This document shows positions 10,459 through 25,910 of a DNA stretch of 64,000 bases, one piece after another. The DNA comes from Brachycybe producta (lineage: Eukaryota > Arthropoda > Diplopoda > Playtdesmida > Andrognathidae): assembly GCA_036925085.1 (NCBI GenBank), contig JAUPFP010000002.1:10295821-10359820 (forward strand). Reading direction: 5' to 3'. The position numbers and the translations under genes were made by a program. The notes under the pieces were generated by a model. That model worked only from the letters and a program-made list of their open reading frames with translations, was not told the DNA's origin and searched no databases. Within the stretch, counting starts at the first letter, position 1, and every line of letters begins with the position of its first letter.

Positions 10459-13400
10459 ATGAGGACGATGTCTGCTCATTATAAACCGTATCGAAACGAT
10501 CCGGATACGGAACAATTAGATTGGTCGGCCGAAAATGATCTGAGTCCGACTACGGTACACCATCACATACCACGCCGCGGTCGCTGGTCGACTGGCGGCG
10601 TGAGTGGAAGAGGGAACGACGTCGAATGTTCTCCTTTGCGTTCGGTCGTCGCTTGTGGTGTTGCCGCCGTTTTCGGTGCGGTTCTACTCGGCCTCGCGGT
10701 TGGTTATTATGCGGGAGGAGCTTGTGTGAGATCGGGATCGCGCGGTGACTCGAACGGTGGCGCCGGCGGTGCCGAATTCTTTGCCGCTAAAAGCGAGGAA
10801 CACGTGTTCGGTTCTTCGGAATTGACGAAACATATTATGGATATGGTTAGCGCGGAAAATATTCGTAGTTATCTTAGGTATGATTTCAAGTTTAAATCTA
10901 TTTTTGGTGTTTTTTGTTTGTGTTTTTTTACGAAGAGGGGTTGAAATTTATACCTTTTTTGAGGCGTCTTTGTGAGCGCCTCATAGTGAAAGATAGGTAA
11001 GGGAGAAAGAAGGGGGTTAGTCGGGGTTCTTTATCGCATTCTCACCGTCACAAATTATGAACACGAGCTGACCTTAAATTTAACAATCGTTTTGTAGACA
11101 GAAACTTCTTTTCAGATGCAACTTTGTTACAAACTAGTTTGTTGCAGACTAGAATAGTTTGTTGGAAACTAGAATAGTTTGTTGCAGACTAGAATAGTTT
11201 GTTGCAGACTAGAATAGTTTGTTGCAGACTAGAATAGTTTGTTGGAAACTAGAATAGTTTGTTGGAAACTAGAATAGTTTGTTGGAAACTAGAATAGTTT
11301 GTTGGAAACTAGAATAGTTTGTTGCAGACTAGAATAGTTTGTTGCAGACTAGAATAGTTTGTTGCAGACTAGAATAGTTTGTTGCAGACTAGAATAGTTT
11401 GTTGCAGACTAGAATAGTTTGTTGCAGACTAGAATAGTTTGTTGCAGACTAGAATAGTTTGTTGCAGACTAGAATAGTTTGTTGGAAACTAAAATTGTTT
11501 CTTGCAAACTAGAAGGGTTTCTTGGAAACTTGAATAGTTTATTGGAAACTAGAATAGTTTGTTGCAGACTAGAATAGTTTGTTGGAAACTAGAATAGTTT
11601 GTTGCAGACTTCAATAGTTTGTTGGAAACGAGAATAGTCTGTTGCAGGCTAGAATGGTTTGTTGGAAACTAGAATGGTTTATTGCAGACTTCAGTAGTTT
11701 GTTGCAAACTAGAATAGTCTGTTGCTGGCTAGAATAGTTTCTTGCAAACTATAGAATAAGTTTGTTTGAAACTAGAATAAATTTCGTTATGCAGATACGT
11801 TTATTTGATTTTGACTCTTCTAGTTTTGTAACAAACTTCTGAACTTCTTCTAAATTAATCTCATTGTGTATTGAAATGTGTTTTTATGGTTCTTTTGGTC
11901 AACATAAAAGTTTAGACCTTTCCACATTTAAGTTGACAAAACGCAAACAAAACAGGCGACAATTTTAAAACATTTCTGCGTCTTTTGTGTTTTGTTTTGG
12001 CTGCAATTTCACAAACAATTCCGTGTCCCGTCCGTAAGTCGGTAAACATCAAAAGGTTTGTTTTGTCTTGATATTGCGCAACATTTTGTCAACTGTAACA
12101 ACAGAACAGTTGCATAGGACAGTTATAGAAACACAGAACAAAACCCTATTTGTTTGTGTCATGTCACAAACATCTTGTGGTTTTGTCTCTCGAGTACTAC
12201 TGACAGTTGTTCCATATTTGTTTTATTTTGAAATTCTTCTTTTTCTGTCTGTTTTTTTGTTGTGTTTTTGTCTCCAACTCATGTTGCACTTTTGTCAGCT
12301 TGATGTTTGGATTCGGCATTTCAGTTCAGACTTCGTAAAAAACCTCTGTTGTAATTCTGAAGTCTGAAAACTCTGAAGCAACTTTTTTTAAAAGTTGACT
12401 TTATGGTTTACTTGGTATCAATGAGTTTTTGTCACACAATTCTTAAAGTTGTTTTCATGAGTCAAAAAGAAGAGAATTTCAGCTATTTTTCTTCTCTTTT
12501 TTTTTCGGCTGAAATCCCGTTGAATTCCGCCTGTTTTTTTCTTTGGGTGGCCTTCGAAATTGTTGTCGTTCTTTTCTCTCTTTTATTTTAAGTTGTTTTT
12601 TTACGTTATTTATGTCTGACAGAGTTTTAGTTGTTTTTATTTGTTTGTGTGTCAAAACAACTTTCTTCAAGATGACTATTTATTGTTCTTTCTTTTTAGT
12701 GTTTGTTTTATTTAGGTGAAAAGTGGGGGGGGGGGGGGGGGGGGTTAGGTGGATGAGGTTTTTTCTTTTTGTTTTACTTTTTGTTAACCTGACTTAAAAT
12801 TCACTTTTTCTTTTAAAGTTTGTCAAGTGCCGCCATCGTCTTCGTCGTCGTCCATAAAAAGAACATTTTAGCACATTTCTACATTAGCATGTTATTAAGG
12901 GCGGGGAGGGAGGGGGGAATACCCCAGGCACAAAATACACACAGACAACATCATTGTGTCTACTAAGTTACAATGATCATGTTAACAAAAATACCTTTTA
13001 AAATTTTCAGCCCTTTTTTTTTAAAAAAAAAAACAAAGCAAATTTTTCGAATTCTTGAAACTTTACATTTTTTTTTTAAAAATGGGAACTTCTTGGGCCA
13101 GTTGAGCCCTCCAGAGGGCATTTGTAAACTTTTTCAGTTTTAGCCCGTTTTTTGAGAAGGAAAAAAACTCCAGGTCAATCAAGTTGCCCCCCCCCCCCAA
13201 GAGTTGGGACCCAACCAAAACGACCCTATTCTTTAGTGTCGCACAAATCTTCGTTATTGCTACTTCCGGTCAAAAGTTATTTAAATTTTATTCTGGGGGG
13301 GGGGGTCCATTTAGACTTTTTTATTTGATTTTTTTTTTTAAAGTTTTAAAAATTCTTAAATTCTGATACTTTTTTAAGCTTTTTTTTGGGGGGGGGGGGG

Positions 13401-16400
13401 GACTTCTGGGGCCAGTTGAGCCCTCAGAGGGTATTTGTAAAATGTGTCAATTATGGCCGTTTTTGAGGAAAACAGTCTTTAGACTTTTTTTTTAAAAAAA
13501 TAAATTCTGAAATTATTCTAATACTTTTGAATGTTTTGAACATTTCTTGGACCAGTAGACCTTTTATGAGGAGGCATTAAGAAATACTATTTGTTGTTTT
13601 AGCCGTTTTTTAAAAGAAGTAATTTTTAGACTTTTTATGATTTTTTTTTTTCAAGTTTTAAAAATTCTTGAATTTTGGGATTTCTGGGGCCTTGATTTCT
13701 TGACATTCTTGATTTCTTGACCCTTTCTTTATATGTTGGCTATTTTTGGGGGAGGGGGAAGCAGTTCACAACTAGCTCTTAAGACTTTTTTTTCGATTTT
13801 TACAATTTCTTTAATGTTTGTATTCCTTTTTGAAAGCTGTTTGAAAATTTTGAAGGCAATTAAGCCCGTTGTTTAGTTTCTGATATAATGAGATTTTCGT
13901 TCTCGTTTGTTGTTGGATTAGGAAGTTTAGTCGTCGTCCTCATTTGGCCGGAACAGCCGAAGACTTGGCTCAAGCTGACGAAATCCGTGACCTTTGGCGA
14001 GGGCACGGTTTGGACCGAGTCGATATGGTGTCCTACAACGTCCTCCTTTCGTATCCCGATGTGAACCGACCGAATGTAGTGAAGATTCTCGACCGAGAAG
14101 ACGAAGGAAGAGAAATATTTCGATCTCGAGACAAGGAATTGGATGCAGCCGATGTCGTTACAGCCTACGGAGCTTATTCACCCTCGGGAATTATTCAGGT
14201 AATAACGTAATATTACTGCTGACCACTGACCACTTGACATTGGAACCAAGTGGTGTCGAATTGGAAACATTTGAAAAGTTGAAATGTAATCCTCAATCCT
14301 CCTCTTGTTTCGATCGAGATTTTGATATTTTTTTTTTGATGAAAAATAGGATTTCCAATTTCCTCTCTTTCTCTTTTTTATATTTATTGGTTTATTATTA
14401 TTTTTCAAAAAGAAATCGTATTTCGGGCTTTTTTTGGAGTTGCGATCTTGTTATTTTCTCCTTACTGAATAGAAAAGATCTTCTTGGTCTTATTTCTCCA
14501 ATATTCATTTTATTAAATCGATTTGGAGTTTGTTCAAGTTCACTTGAAATGATGAACTTTTTTGTTTCTTTTGTTTGTACATCAAACAGAATTTCCGATT
14601 TTTTTAAGAGAGACAACCAAAATATTTTGTTTTTTTTTAGAATCAAATGAAACGAAATGAAAATCACATCCTGAATTGAATTTTAACTCTACAAGGTGAT
14701 TCAATAAAGTGTAGAAAACTCTAAAAACTATGAACTGCTTGAATAGTCTTTGACTTGGTTAGTGTTTATGGGCAATTCTAGTTTCTAAAACACTTTCAGT
14801 TTCATCTTGTTGTTTTGTCTTGTATTTCGAATTCTGGTTATTTTCTGCTTTACATAAGACACCCTGATTACTCACCAAAAAGCGAGCACACGCGACCATT
14901 TGCTTGTGCTCGCCGATGTTTGCTCGTGTTTACTTGAAATTCTCGAGTTGCGTCCATTGTTCACAATTGATCCATCGTTTAGGCCCTACAGTAAGCACTG
15001 CAATCTGCACAAGCATTTCAACAGTGCCAATAATCACCGTCCGCACTGAACAAGCACGAACATGGCTTTTCTTTGATGTCCCGCCATCCACCCGATCTTT
15101 TTTTGGAACACGAGCGAGCGAATGTTTTGCTCACTCACTAACCGGTATTCACCGGACGATTATTGATCGCTTTTTGGTGACTACCCAGCCTATGAGAAAC
15201 AATAAGGAGAAATTGAAAGTGTGTTAGAAACTAGAATAACAACTGAGTAGTGTTTTCATGTTGATATCTTTCAAAATAAACTTTTTATGGCAGTTTGAAT
15301 GGAAATCAACTTTAAACAGACGATCATTTTTAATTTATGTCTATAAAAACGTTTTATTTTGAAAGATATCAACATGAAAATACCCTTAAGTGATTGCGGA
15401 TACCCTTCTAGTTTCTAAGACAATTTCAATTTTGTTTCTTAACAAGAGAATAACCTAAATTTCAAGAGGCGTTTGCACTTTAAACCCAGCTTAATGTTCC
15501 TTCCGACATAAAATAACTTGTTTTAAATGAACACAGTCCTGGTGGGTCGCGGTCCCGCTTTTACGTTGCTGTTTCTTAAGGCATGAAAGTGAGAAGAAGA
15601 AACACACGTAATTAATCTCCAGTTATGAGAGAAATTAATTCATTTGGGAATTGAGCTTGGAACCTCCCCTCCCCCCCCCCCCCCCCCCTCCAATTGATGA
15701 TTAAATGCACCTTAGTTACGAGCATAATATATGATGGATGGCATTTTGGGGTAGAAAATTCTTCTAATTAGTAATTCTCTCTTTTTCTCCCCCCTTTTTG
15801 CTTCCATCTTAATTTCTATATGCTAATTTGACCATTGGGAGTCCCTCGAGTGGTCGAAGTGTAGTAAAGTACATTAGCGAAACTCTCGAGAATTCAAAAC
15901 GTGTGAAGGATCGTCAAGCCTTTAGGTTACGGTGTCCTCGTAAGCATGTCTTGGCATACAATTTGAAGAACGAAGAAAGAAAGACATGGAAGCCATTTTC
16001 AACATATTTGCAATGTCAAAACATGACGTACTTCTTTAAAACCTTCAGTTACATCTTATTATAGTCGCTGTAACTTGAAACTTGTGACGTCAGTGAGGTT
16101 GACCGAAAAGTTTGGCTTGTATCAATTTCTGCAGAAGGGGGATTATGGCAAAAGTTGTCAGCTGTTTAAAAGAAAAGGTTTTCTGGAGTACTTTTGTGAT
16201 TACCTCGCTTTTCTATCAGACAAAATGTGACACATGCTTAGCTTTTTGGTCAACCCTTCTGACGTCATATGCATCACGTTACCAATGCAGTAATTGTATT
16301 TTGCAAAATTAACTTCACACATAATCTACATTTAAAATTCGCATTTATCTTGAGTTACTTTCGGAAGAGTGTAACTTTGAAAGTAACTACAGTTAATGTA

Positions 16401-19400
16401 ATACCATGTTTTCATTATAACACTTAACTGCAGTTAAAATAACCACAGTTCATTTGTAGTGAAAACAAACGTGGTTAAATTAACAACACAGTTAAATTTG
16501 ACAACAATGGTTTTACCGAAATTTCATTTCCACATTATTTAATGGTTAAACCGTCACTTCCTGTTTTGAAGACAAATTTGTCCTACAAACAACATGGTGG
16601 CTAGTTAGATCATTCAGACTTTGAATGAAACTTTAATAGTGCAGTTTCGTCAAACAGGAAGTGTCACAATCATTTAAAGACAGGTGTTTTAAAAATGGAA
16701 ATTCCCTTGACTGCACTGCAAATTCAATTGACAGCAGTTAACCATAACCTTGGTTATGTAACTGCAGTTATTTTTTTAATAATGTAAACTAGGTGTAAAC
16801 TGTTAACTTGTTCAGGTTTTATTGAAGTGGGTTAATGTGAATGTAAGCCCACTGAACCATCCTAGAAAAAAAAGGGACCTTTGAAATGTCACAGTAACAT
16901 TTCTAAGGTGTTTTTTGAGTGTTTTCTCGGTACTTAAACGTGTGACCTCCAGTTACATTTCACTTTTGTTGTTTTCTTTTTTGGTCAGTCTTCAAAAACA
17001 ATAAACATTTTCTGAGAGTCCTTCACACTTAACAACTTTATAACAAAAAACATAAGAAAAACCTTCTTAATGTTTTCCATCCATTGTGTTAACAATTTTC
17101 TAGGTGACTTTTTCATTTGTGTGGACACAAATGTGCTACTAACTTCTATGTGTAGTGGTCATTCTCTGCTATGAAAAAGAGAAGATCTCATCAAACATGA
17201 AGGCTTCATTATTTGACCACAAATGCTTTTTTCTTTCTTTTGAGACTCAAGAGTTTGAATGAAGTGGATGAAAAGAGGAATAGGGAAGGGATTTTTCGTT
17301 TTTATTGCGTGTGCGACGGAATGTTACCAGGGAAATAAAATTTAGAAGAAGACCGAGACAGAAAAAAAAAAGTACGATGAAAATTGGCTTTCTACCGAAG
17401 AAGTCCACCGACTTCAAAGTGGATTGTTAATATATTGGATAGGAGAAGTAGGGAGGGGGGATGTTAGATGGGATGAAAATGGATGTGTGTGTGTGTGGAG
17501 GGAAGAGATTTCTTTTTTTTTTATGTGAGATTGATCACTTGACAGAGAAGTCTACTTCTGTCTGTCTCAACTAAAAAAAAAATCAAAGACTTGAATGGAA
17601 AAAGATTTAGTAGTTAAAAGCAAAATGTCACTCAAAAATTCACTCGATTGACGGCTTCATATTTTAATCAAAAAAAGATATCTCTAATTATACAATGGGA
17701 AGTAGATTTCTTTTTTCGTTCGATGGTCGATAAAACGGTGGTGGACCTTGTTTGTGTGTATGAATGTGTAGGTAAGTCTGAACCATCAATCTCAGGTTCG
17801 TGTTTGACATTCCTCAACACTTGAGTATCATTTCGAAAAATCTACACGATGGAATGTAATAATCTAGAGTTATTTATTACGATCCAACTTTTAGCAATGT
17901 TTTCATAACAAATCGACACTCATTTTTCTTGAACTCTTTACGATTTTGCCAATTGGTTAAACAATCACGTGTTATATTTTTTCGTGATGTACAGGGTGAC
18001 GTTGTCTATTGCAACTATGGACTTCAAAGCGACTTTGCCTTTTTGACGGACAAATTGAAGTTGAATTTGACAGGAAGGATAATTTTGATGCGTCTTGGGA
18101 TGCTCTTCATGGCAGAACAGGTGAGATGAGAGACACTTTCTTCTTTCATTCTCTTTTTTTTTTCATTCTTTCTCTTGAATCGAGAGAAAGAGAGAGAGGA
18201 TTTCTTCGTGTATGTACGTTATCAGTTATCACTTATGATTATGATGTTTTGAAGTTATGAAGAAGAAAAAGTAAGCATAAAAAAATTGTGACAAGTAGTA
18301 TCTTTTAAGGTGTCAGTTCACTTTTTAAGGCGTTACGAATTTCTGACATGACAAAACCTCCGTACAACTTTTTTGTGAACGAAAAGTTAGTTGTTTGATG
18401 TTTATCATTTCGTTCACAAGTTTTTTTTTATTTTATTTATGGATGTCTCACTATTTTTTATGTTTATGAACTTAAGATGTGTAAAGTGAAGTTTGGGTGG
18501 AGCTGATTTCATAATACATATAATAGGAACGAGCTAAAGTCTTGTCTTTTTGCTGCTAATTGTGGATCACTTTAAAGTGAACCAACCATCATTCATCTTT
18601 GGAGGAAAAGAAAAGTGTCCATTAGCCAAATAGATGCACAGAAAAGTGATAGAATCAATATATAGGCCTATAATGTATATAAAGGATGAAAGTTGGTTAT
18701 TAAACAAGATGACGGAACGGATTCTACGGAAGAAATAATGTGGTGTACTTCCGGTAATAAAAGGTCGCCACTGATTCGCTGATACACTAAACTGACATTT
18801 TAGGTAATTTAACAGTAAGTATGTATAAAGCAGAAAAATAAAAAAACTGAAAAATGGAATTTTATCTAATTTGAGTAATTCCATTCTATTTATTTAGCAG
18901 AAAGTAGGCAGAAAAAAAGTACAAAGTTGCTTAAAATTAGGTCATTTTAAAACTCACATAAGAAGCTTATTTTGAAAGACATCAAGAAGAAAATACCCTT
19001 AAGTGAGTGAGCTACTCTTCTAGTTTCTAAAACACTTTCTAGTTTCCGTTAATTTTGTACCTGAAATACAGAAAAGTTCGAGACGAGTTTACACTTTATA
19101 ACCGGCTTAAAATTTGTTCATTCTCAAACCCCAAAATAAAAAAGTTAATTTAAAATATATCAATATGAAAATAACCTCATTGATAGCTACTCTTCTAGTT
19201 TCCAAAACACATTCAAGTTTCTATTAATTTTGTTCCGAAAATAATAAAATAACCAGAGTTCGAGGGGACGTTTTATTGTTAACATACACACAGACCACTT
19301 TTCGGTAGTTTGGCCATGGTTTTGCAATGTGTTTTCTATGGAAAGACTCATGGGTTGGTCGGTTTTGGACGACAGCTCGACTTGAATTTGCAGTGAAAAA

Positions 19401-22400
19401 ATGGCCTCTGTGTGTCAAGGGCCTTAGTTCTTTGGTAACATTCAAAAGTGAAGTTGGCCACCGATGGCATAATCGATGTGTGGTGTTTTTTTTAGTTTCG
19501 AATAAAGAATGTGTGTTTATTTCACACAATCTGTCGACATGTGTGTTCGTTCCTTTTTTTTTTTTCATCGTCTTCGATATCTTTGAGATGCAGGGATGTT
19601 CTCTCTCTTCTTTCTTCATTCTTTTTCATCAAAATGAAGAAGTTTTTCTCGAGAAAGTAAAGACAGAAAAAAAGATTTTCTAAGATCGAACAAGAGGAGG
19701 CTACGAAAAGAAGAGAGAGAAAAAAAACCCGAGATCCGAGTTAATTGCTCCTCGTTTTGTTTATGTGGTAATGGTGTTGGTGGTAGGTTGGCTGGTTGGT
19801 TTGGTAGGTATGTATTACATTGATGTTTGTATATACATGTGAGAGAGAGAGAGAGAGGTATCTTTTGGTATAGTTACTATCAGCAGTTACTTACCTCCAG
19901 GGACTAATTGTCTTGAGCTCTATCCTTCTTTTACTTCGGTTGGAAATGTTTCTAATGAGTTTTTCGTGAACAGTTTGTTTTTCGTGACGTTTCTCATTCT
20001 TTCATCCGAACATTTTCCTAAATCACACATCCCAATTCCTCCAGGTTGGCAACTATACATGTAGGCCTACCAACCTTTAGATAGATAGATGCTACTGACA
20101 TTATTTACTGTATAAGTGCAAAACTGCAATCCATTGAGCTATGATGAGGTCTAGTCACATTAATTAATGTAACCCATATTGGGTCGGTTGGTGTTACAGA
20201 GACTGGTCTCGAAATATTGCCATGTTCTTTCTCTTTTTTGACCTTTTTCACGTTTTTCTAGATATGGATTTTTGCAAAAATGAGAAACACTTCTCCTTTT
20301 TCTTCTTCAAAGAATGAACTAGGATTGCTTTTAGGTTTTAGTGAACTCTACGGAAGTTTACGCGGCAGCATTCTAATAAACATAGGTAAAGCTTAAACAA
20401 ATGAAGCTAAAGCCATTTTTTTAAGTTTAGCTTCATTTTAAGCAATGTTTTAGAATACGAGGGTTGGGATAAGACTTCTCGAGTGCTGCTGTCTTTACCG
20501 GTCGTGTTTTAAAGTGCAGTTTAAGACAAAAACTAAGCTTAAACCAAAGCTAAAGCTTAAAAACTCTTTATGGACTTTAGTGTTTATTTCACTCCATGTT
20601 TCAAGTTTAGCTTAATTTTAAGCGATGTTTTAGGATATGAGGAATTGAACGAGGACTCGAGTGCTGTCTTTACAGACAATCATGACGTACGCAAGACAAA
20701 ATTAACTATAGTAAATCTACGGAAAGGTTATAAGTTTAACTTTGTTTATGCTTAGCGTTGGTTTAAGCAACATTTTAAAACATACGAAAGGCGCGAGATT
20801 GATCTCGAGCGCTTTCTTTACGTGGTTTAAGATTAAAACTAAACTTAAAGCAAAGCTTTAAAAGCTAAAATAAAAAAAAAACTCACTACAGAGTTTTGTT
20901 TTGCGTCAGTGTTTCAAGTCTTGCGTTATTTTAAGCAACATTTTAGAATATACCAAGAGGGTGAAAGTGAGATCTCGAGAGCTTCTCGAGGTCTATTTAC
21001 ATGTTGTTTTCGGTTGAAAATATTCCATAATAATTTGAGATTTATAGTATGATATAGGGGCGTTGCTTTTAATCTGTCTTACATGGTCATTAACACAAAC
21101 ACACACAGGACGTGTATATGCACACTTTGCTTTGCGATAATAATAATTGTATGTTGATGTTGGCAGATGCTCAAGCAACCAACCTCAAAAACCGTCTTCA
21201 CTTTTCTCTCTTTTGCCTTGCTTTTTCTATGCAGAAAAAAAAAGAGTAATATGCATTTACGAGCATCTTATGGTAATAACAGATAAGCGTAGAAAAACTA
21301 TTATTTAAAAAGAGAACTTCAACTTTTCTTCCTTCTTTCTTTTTTCCTCTTCGTCTATCGTGTAATATCATCGTCGTATCTTAAAAACCCTTTCTAAAGA
21401 CTGAGTATTTTTCTTCGTATAAAACGACTAGTCGAGAGAATCTCTTTGCATTTTTCTTCTTTGTCAATGACAAACTTTGAATGAGAAAAGTTAAAAATTG
21501 AGAAAGTTGGAATTATGTTAAAAAAATATACTAAAAGAAATGGAAAATTGTCGGGTAGGCTTGTAACGATGAGTCCCCGAAGAAGCTTTTGTGTATTGTC
21601 GGTTATTGCAAACATAAACCCAACGAAAATGAAAACATAAAAAGATATTCGACACTATTTCTAGGCAGTATGCAAAACTACCAAGTCGATTGAGTCAAAA
21701 TCCGTGCAATTGCTAGCTTATTTTAGGTGATTCACAGGATGTGGTTAGAGGCCTTCATGAACGATAGTCTTTTAGTAGTCGATCAAGATACACTGCAAAG
21801 AGTGGTCGACGTGTGGCCGAAACTGATCACTCGATTCAAACTGACTGATATTGAGAAGTGGTCCTCTAGTGTCGTTGATTGAACTATGCAAACGGTGGTC
21901 CTATGAAGTCAACTCGAGTGTTTGGTTTTGACCACTTTTTCTGCAATCGATCTTTTTTCTTTTCTCTGAAAACCCTAAACAAAGGGGTAATCAGCAACAT
22001 TACAGTCGAACTAGTCCACCAAAGGTGGTTCATGTGAAAGGACTCTTACTGCATGCAAGAAGTTAAAGAGTTAAATGTTTCCGTGAATATTGCACGATTT
22101 CTTGCAGAAAAACGAAAATCAGCATTTAATTGTAAGCAAAGTGTACAAGAAACAACTGCAAGTCTTGAAGGAGTATTAGGTCCTTTAGCACACGGGCCAC
22201 TTTTGGTGGTCGATTTCGATTGCAAAATAAAGTTGCAATGTAGTTTCATGGAAAGATTTGAAGTGGTCGGTTTGGGCTACAACCCGACTTCATTTTGCAG
22301 TCAAAATCGACCACCAAAAGTGGTCTGTTTGTATGGTTCAACTCTTAATCACATTGGCAATTGCAATTTATTCAGAGACACTTAGCAATGAATCTTTCCG

Positions 22401-25400
22401 TAAATATTGACACAATGGGATTGCTGTTTTAAGCGTTTAGTAATCTTGACGATTTACAATCGAAGTTGGTGTTTTTGTATATTGACTAGTAATGGTGCAG
22501 AATGACTGATTTTTTCTAGTATTTGCAGGATGACAACAGTCAAGATGATTTCTCAAAATTTCGTTTCAAAACGACACTTGACAAAAAGTTTTCGCAGAAG
22601 TATTTCAAACTATAAACATTGCTTACAAAGTAGAAATTTGTAGAAAACTCAAAGGAGGAATTGTTGCAAGTTGATTCATATTAATTTCGAGTGTGGTTTA
22701 TTGTATATAGGTAGGTCTACACATGGAAAGAAAGAAAAAACCTACAATAAAATGTATAGAAGAATATTGTAGTTTCTTCTTCAATCATCGTGAGTTTCTT
22801 CTTCTTTTGATAGAGAATGAAAGAGTTTGGATGGAAAAAGTCTTTTTGGCAAAGGTTTTTTTTTGGGGGGAAAGAAATTGAATGCAATTTCTATACATTG
22901 CGTTCTTCTTTTACATTGTTCCCAGTACAATAACAATAGATGGTACTGAATAGCATTTGTGACCAAAAACGTCAGCATTCGAGCGAGTCACAAGTATCAA
23001 AGGCACTTGTGTGTGTGTATATATGACACTATTATGATATACACCAAACTTCATAAAGGAACTAAACTTAAAAGGCATGGTCAACATTTGGCACATTTGT
23101 ACCAATTGTACATTTTCTTGTGTGAAAAAAAAAGTCTTTCTTTCTGATAAGTAGCTAAATTGATTTGGTTATTATTCTGTATTTGCGAAACAATGTTTGA
23201 AAGTGTTTTAGAAACTAGAAGAGTAGTAATTGAATTACTTAAGGTTGGTTTTAAAGAATAAACGCACCTCGAACTCTGGTTATTCTGCGTTTCAGGCGAA
23301 ACACTTAAGAAGTTTAAAATGTGTTAGACTCTATAGATGGGTAGAACTTACTACATGTAGACACATAAACCTTTTATAGACTAAAATATGCTTAGAAAGC
23401 TTATTTTTTAAAAGAAAAATATGAAAATACATCATCACGAAAGTATCCTTCAATGATTGAGCTACTCTTCTAGCTTCTAAAACACTTAAATTTGTTTTAA
23501 ATAATACATAATTTTACATAAACTTCAATATGGTTTATGAACAGCTGTTCGTAAATCATATTACTAGAAAGTGTTTTAGAAACTAGAAGAGTAGCTCATT
23601 CATTAAAGGATGTTTTCATGTTAATCTTTCAAAATAAACTTCTTAAAGACTAAAAAATTCGGTTTATGAACAGCTGGCTTTTTGATCTCTTGTCTTTGAG
23701 GAGAAAAATTAAAGAGAAACTAGAAAGTGTTTTAGAAACTAGAAGAGTAACTCAATCACTAAATGATATTGTCATGTTTTTGATGTCTTTCAAAATATAC
23801 TTTTAAAGAGTTTGCTTCAAGTTGGGTTTTACTGACGTAAAAGCATATTTTAAAAGATATCAACATGGAAATATTCTTAAGTGATTGAGCTACCCTTCTA
23901 GTTTCAAAAACTCATTTTGCTTTTGGAAGACTGAATTTAATCAGTTTGTTTTTTGTTTTAGTGACATTTTTACTTCTATGTAGTAGGGCTAACTTATTTT
24001 TCTAACAACAAAAAAAAAGTTGTGAAGATTTCCTCCAAAGGGTTTGTTTGAGAAACTGTTTTGAATCATGAATAATATTTTAATACTGCACTTTATAGAT
24101 ATATCTACTGTATAGTAAGGTGTTACACTTAACACCCTTTCAAAATATGTTTTATCATATTTTGTATTCTGGTGAATGTCTTCTTTTTTTTCTTTCTGTT
24201 GCTTTCTTTGAAAGTTGCTAACAAGTAAAGTATACAAATGGTTGTGTTTTCATGCACACAACTTTAAGGAACCCGAAATATGTCACTTTTATATCAGAAA
24301 AAAAAAGAAGACAAGGAACAGAAGAAGGGAATCTGCCGCTTTTTAACAAGAGACACATTGAATGTTGGAAGAAACAGAGAAAGGAGGAGGAGGAACTCTT
24401 ATATACTAGAAAGAGAAATCGATTGACAACATCTTAGGTATTAACCATCAAGAATCGAGTGGAAATTCTATTCGTGTCACGTTGTTTTGATATTGGGTAA
24501 AACTTTTTTTCGTTGAATATATACGTTCTTTGAAGCTTGAGAGAAGAAAAAGAGGTCGTCGTTGTCGAATGCGACAGCAAAATCCTTTCAAAGGGACATA
24601 ATAATAATGGTCGTGAAGCTGTATGCACAGCTGTAAGGAATAGATATTAAAAGAGTATGAGTGGATGTGACACACACTGTGCACATATTTTGCTTTTCAG
24701 AGCTTTTTTTGGGAGGCTTTTCATAACGTTTCAAGAGGTGGTTTGTGGAGAGGAATTGCCAATAAAGTCACTGATGGAAAAAAAAAACACAAAAATGTTA
24801 CCAAAAACACTGTATCAGAAACGAATATGATGATGGCATTTTGGAAGTTGGCCGCAATCTGCTGTCCTTTCTTAAGCTTTGATTGGGGCTTAAATTAATC
24901 TCGTCAAGGAACAAGCAAAGTGGCAAATGGAATCATTCGGTCAACTAAGCCTTTTTTTTTCTCTCCCAAAAAAAATTGCCAAAAATACAAAAAAAGGTTT
25001 GCAGGAGATTGAAAAAGGCTTCCCCTGCTTTCAGAAGGCTTAAGAATAATAAAATTAAGTATATAAATGCTCTAAATAGCAGATTTCAACGAGAAATTAA
25101 TAACAATTACTTATTTTTTCTCAAATTAATTTAATTAGTTTTCATCAAAGTAGTTCTTTTATCGTTTTGCATGCAATAAGTTAACTTTTTGAAGTTGGAT
25201 TGTCCCCAGCCGCGTCCACTCTGAATTGGCCTAACATTTCAGGCGCATGTCTTCATTTCCCCGTGTGCAATAAGCACACGGGAAATGAAGACATGCTTAT
25301 GTCAGGCTTCACTTGGAATGTATTATTGCTCCCAATATTTTCATTGTCGTTTTTTCCGTTTTTTATATGGAGCCCTCTTAATCTTTAATAGACTAATAAA

Positions 25401-25871
25401 ATGTTAAATTTTCACAATTCAAGTCGTTTGTAAAGTTTCGATTTAACTTTCTTTCTAAATTTCTAGTTCACGATTTGAACTCAAGGGAATTATTTTTTTG
25501 AGGTTTATTTTGGTAGAGAAAAGATGATTGGAAAAAAAAAAAGAAGTTCTAATGAGAAATCTGAGAATATTTCTGATAAAAAAAAGCGAGAAAATCTCAT
25601 GTTAAGAAGTTCGGAGGTTTGGTTGAAGTTCGTCACATTCTTTTTGAATCAATTTGTTTTCATCTATTTTGAAAGTTTCTTCGATGAGAAAAAAAAAGCA
25701 AAGAAAAAAATCTTTGCAATTTAATTTTCTCTCTTGACACTCCCAAAGGCTTCTTTTTTTTCCTACCTTTTTCTATTAGGTTTTTAGTTATATATTTTTT
25801 GTGTGTGGTTTTTCCACATGATCATGTCTTTATTATTTGGTTCTCAGAGAGAGTAATCATTTTTGTACTAC

Positions 25872-25910
<39 letters not shown>

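Noticed and set aside
11141..11760. Regular 20-base repeats suggesting a CRISPR-like array
   Set aside because: Units are directly adjacent with no unique spacers and lie in a eukaryotic intron.
13994..14667. Open frames on both strands around peptidase exon 2
   Set aside because: They run from the exon into T-rich intron in the wrong frame. The correct exon ends at 14198.
18009..18260. Overlapping frame beginning [11 protein letters not shown] at peptidase exon 3
   Set aside because: The alternative frame GDVVYCNYG...GRIILMRLG matches the M28B protease-associated domain and joins in phase 0 on both sides.
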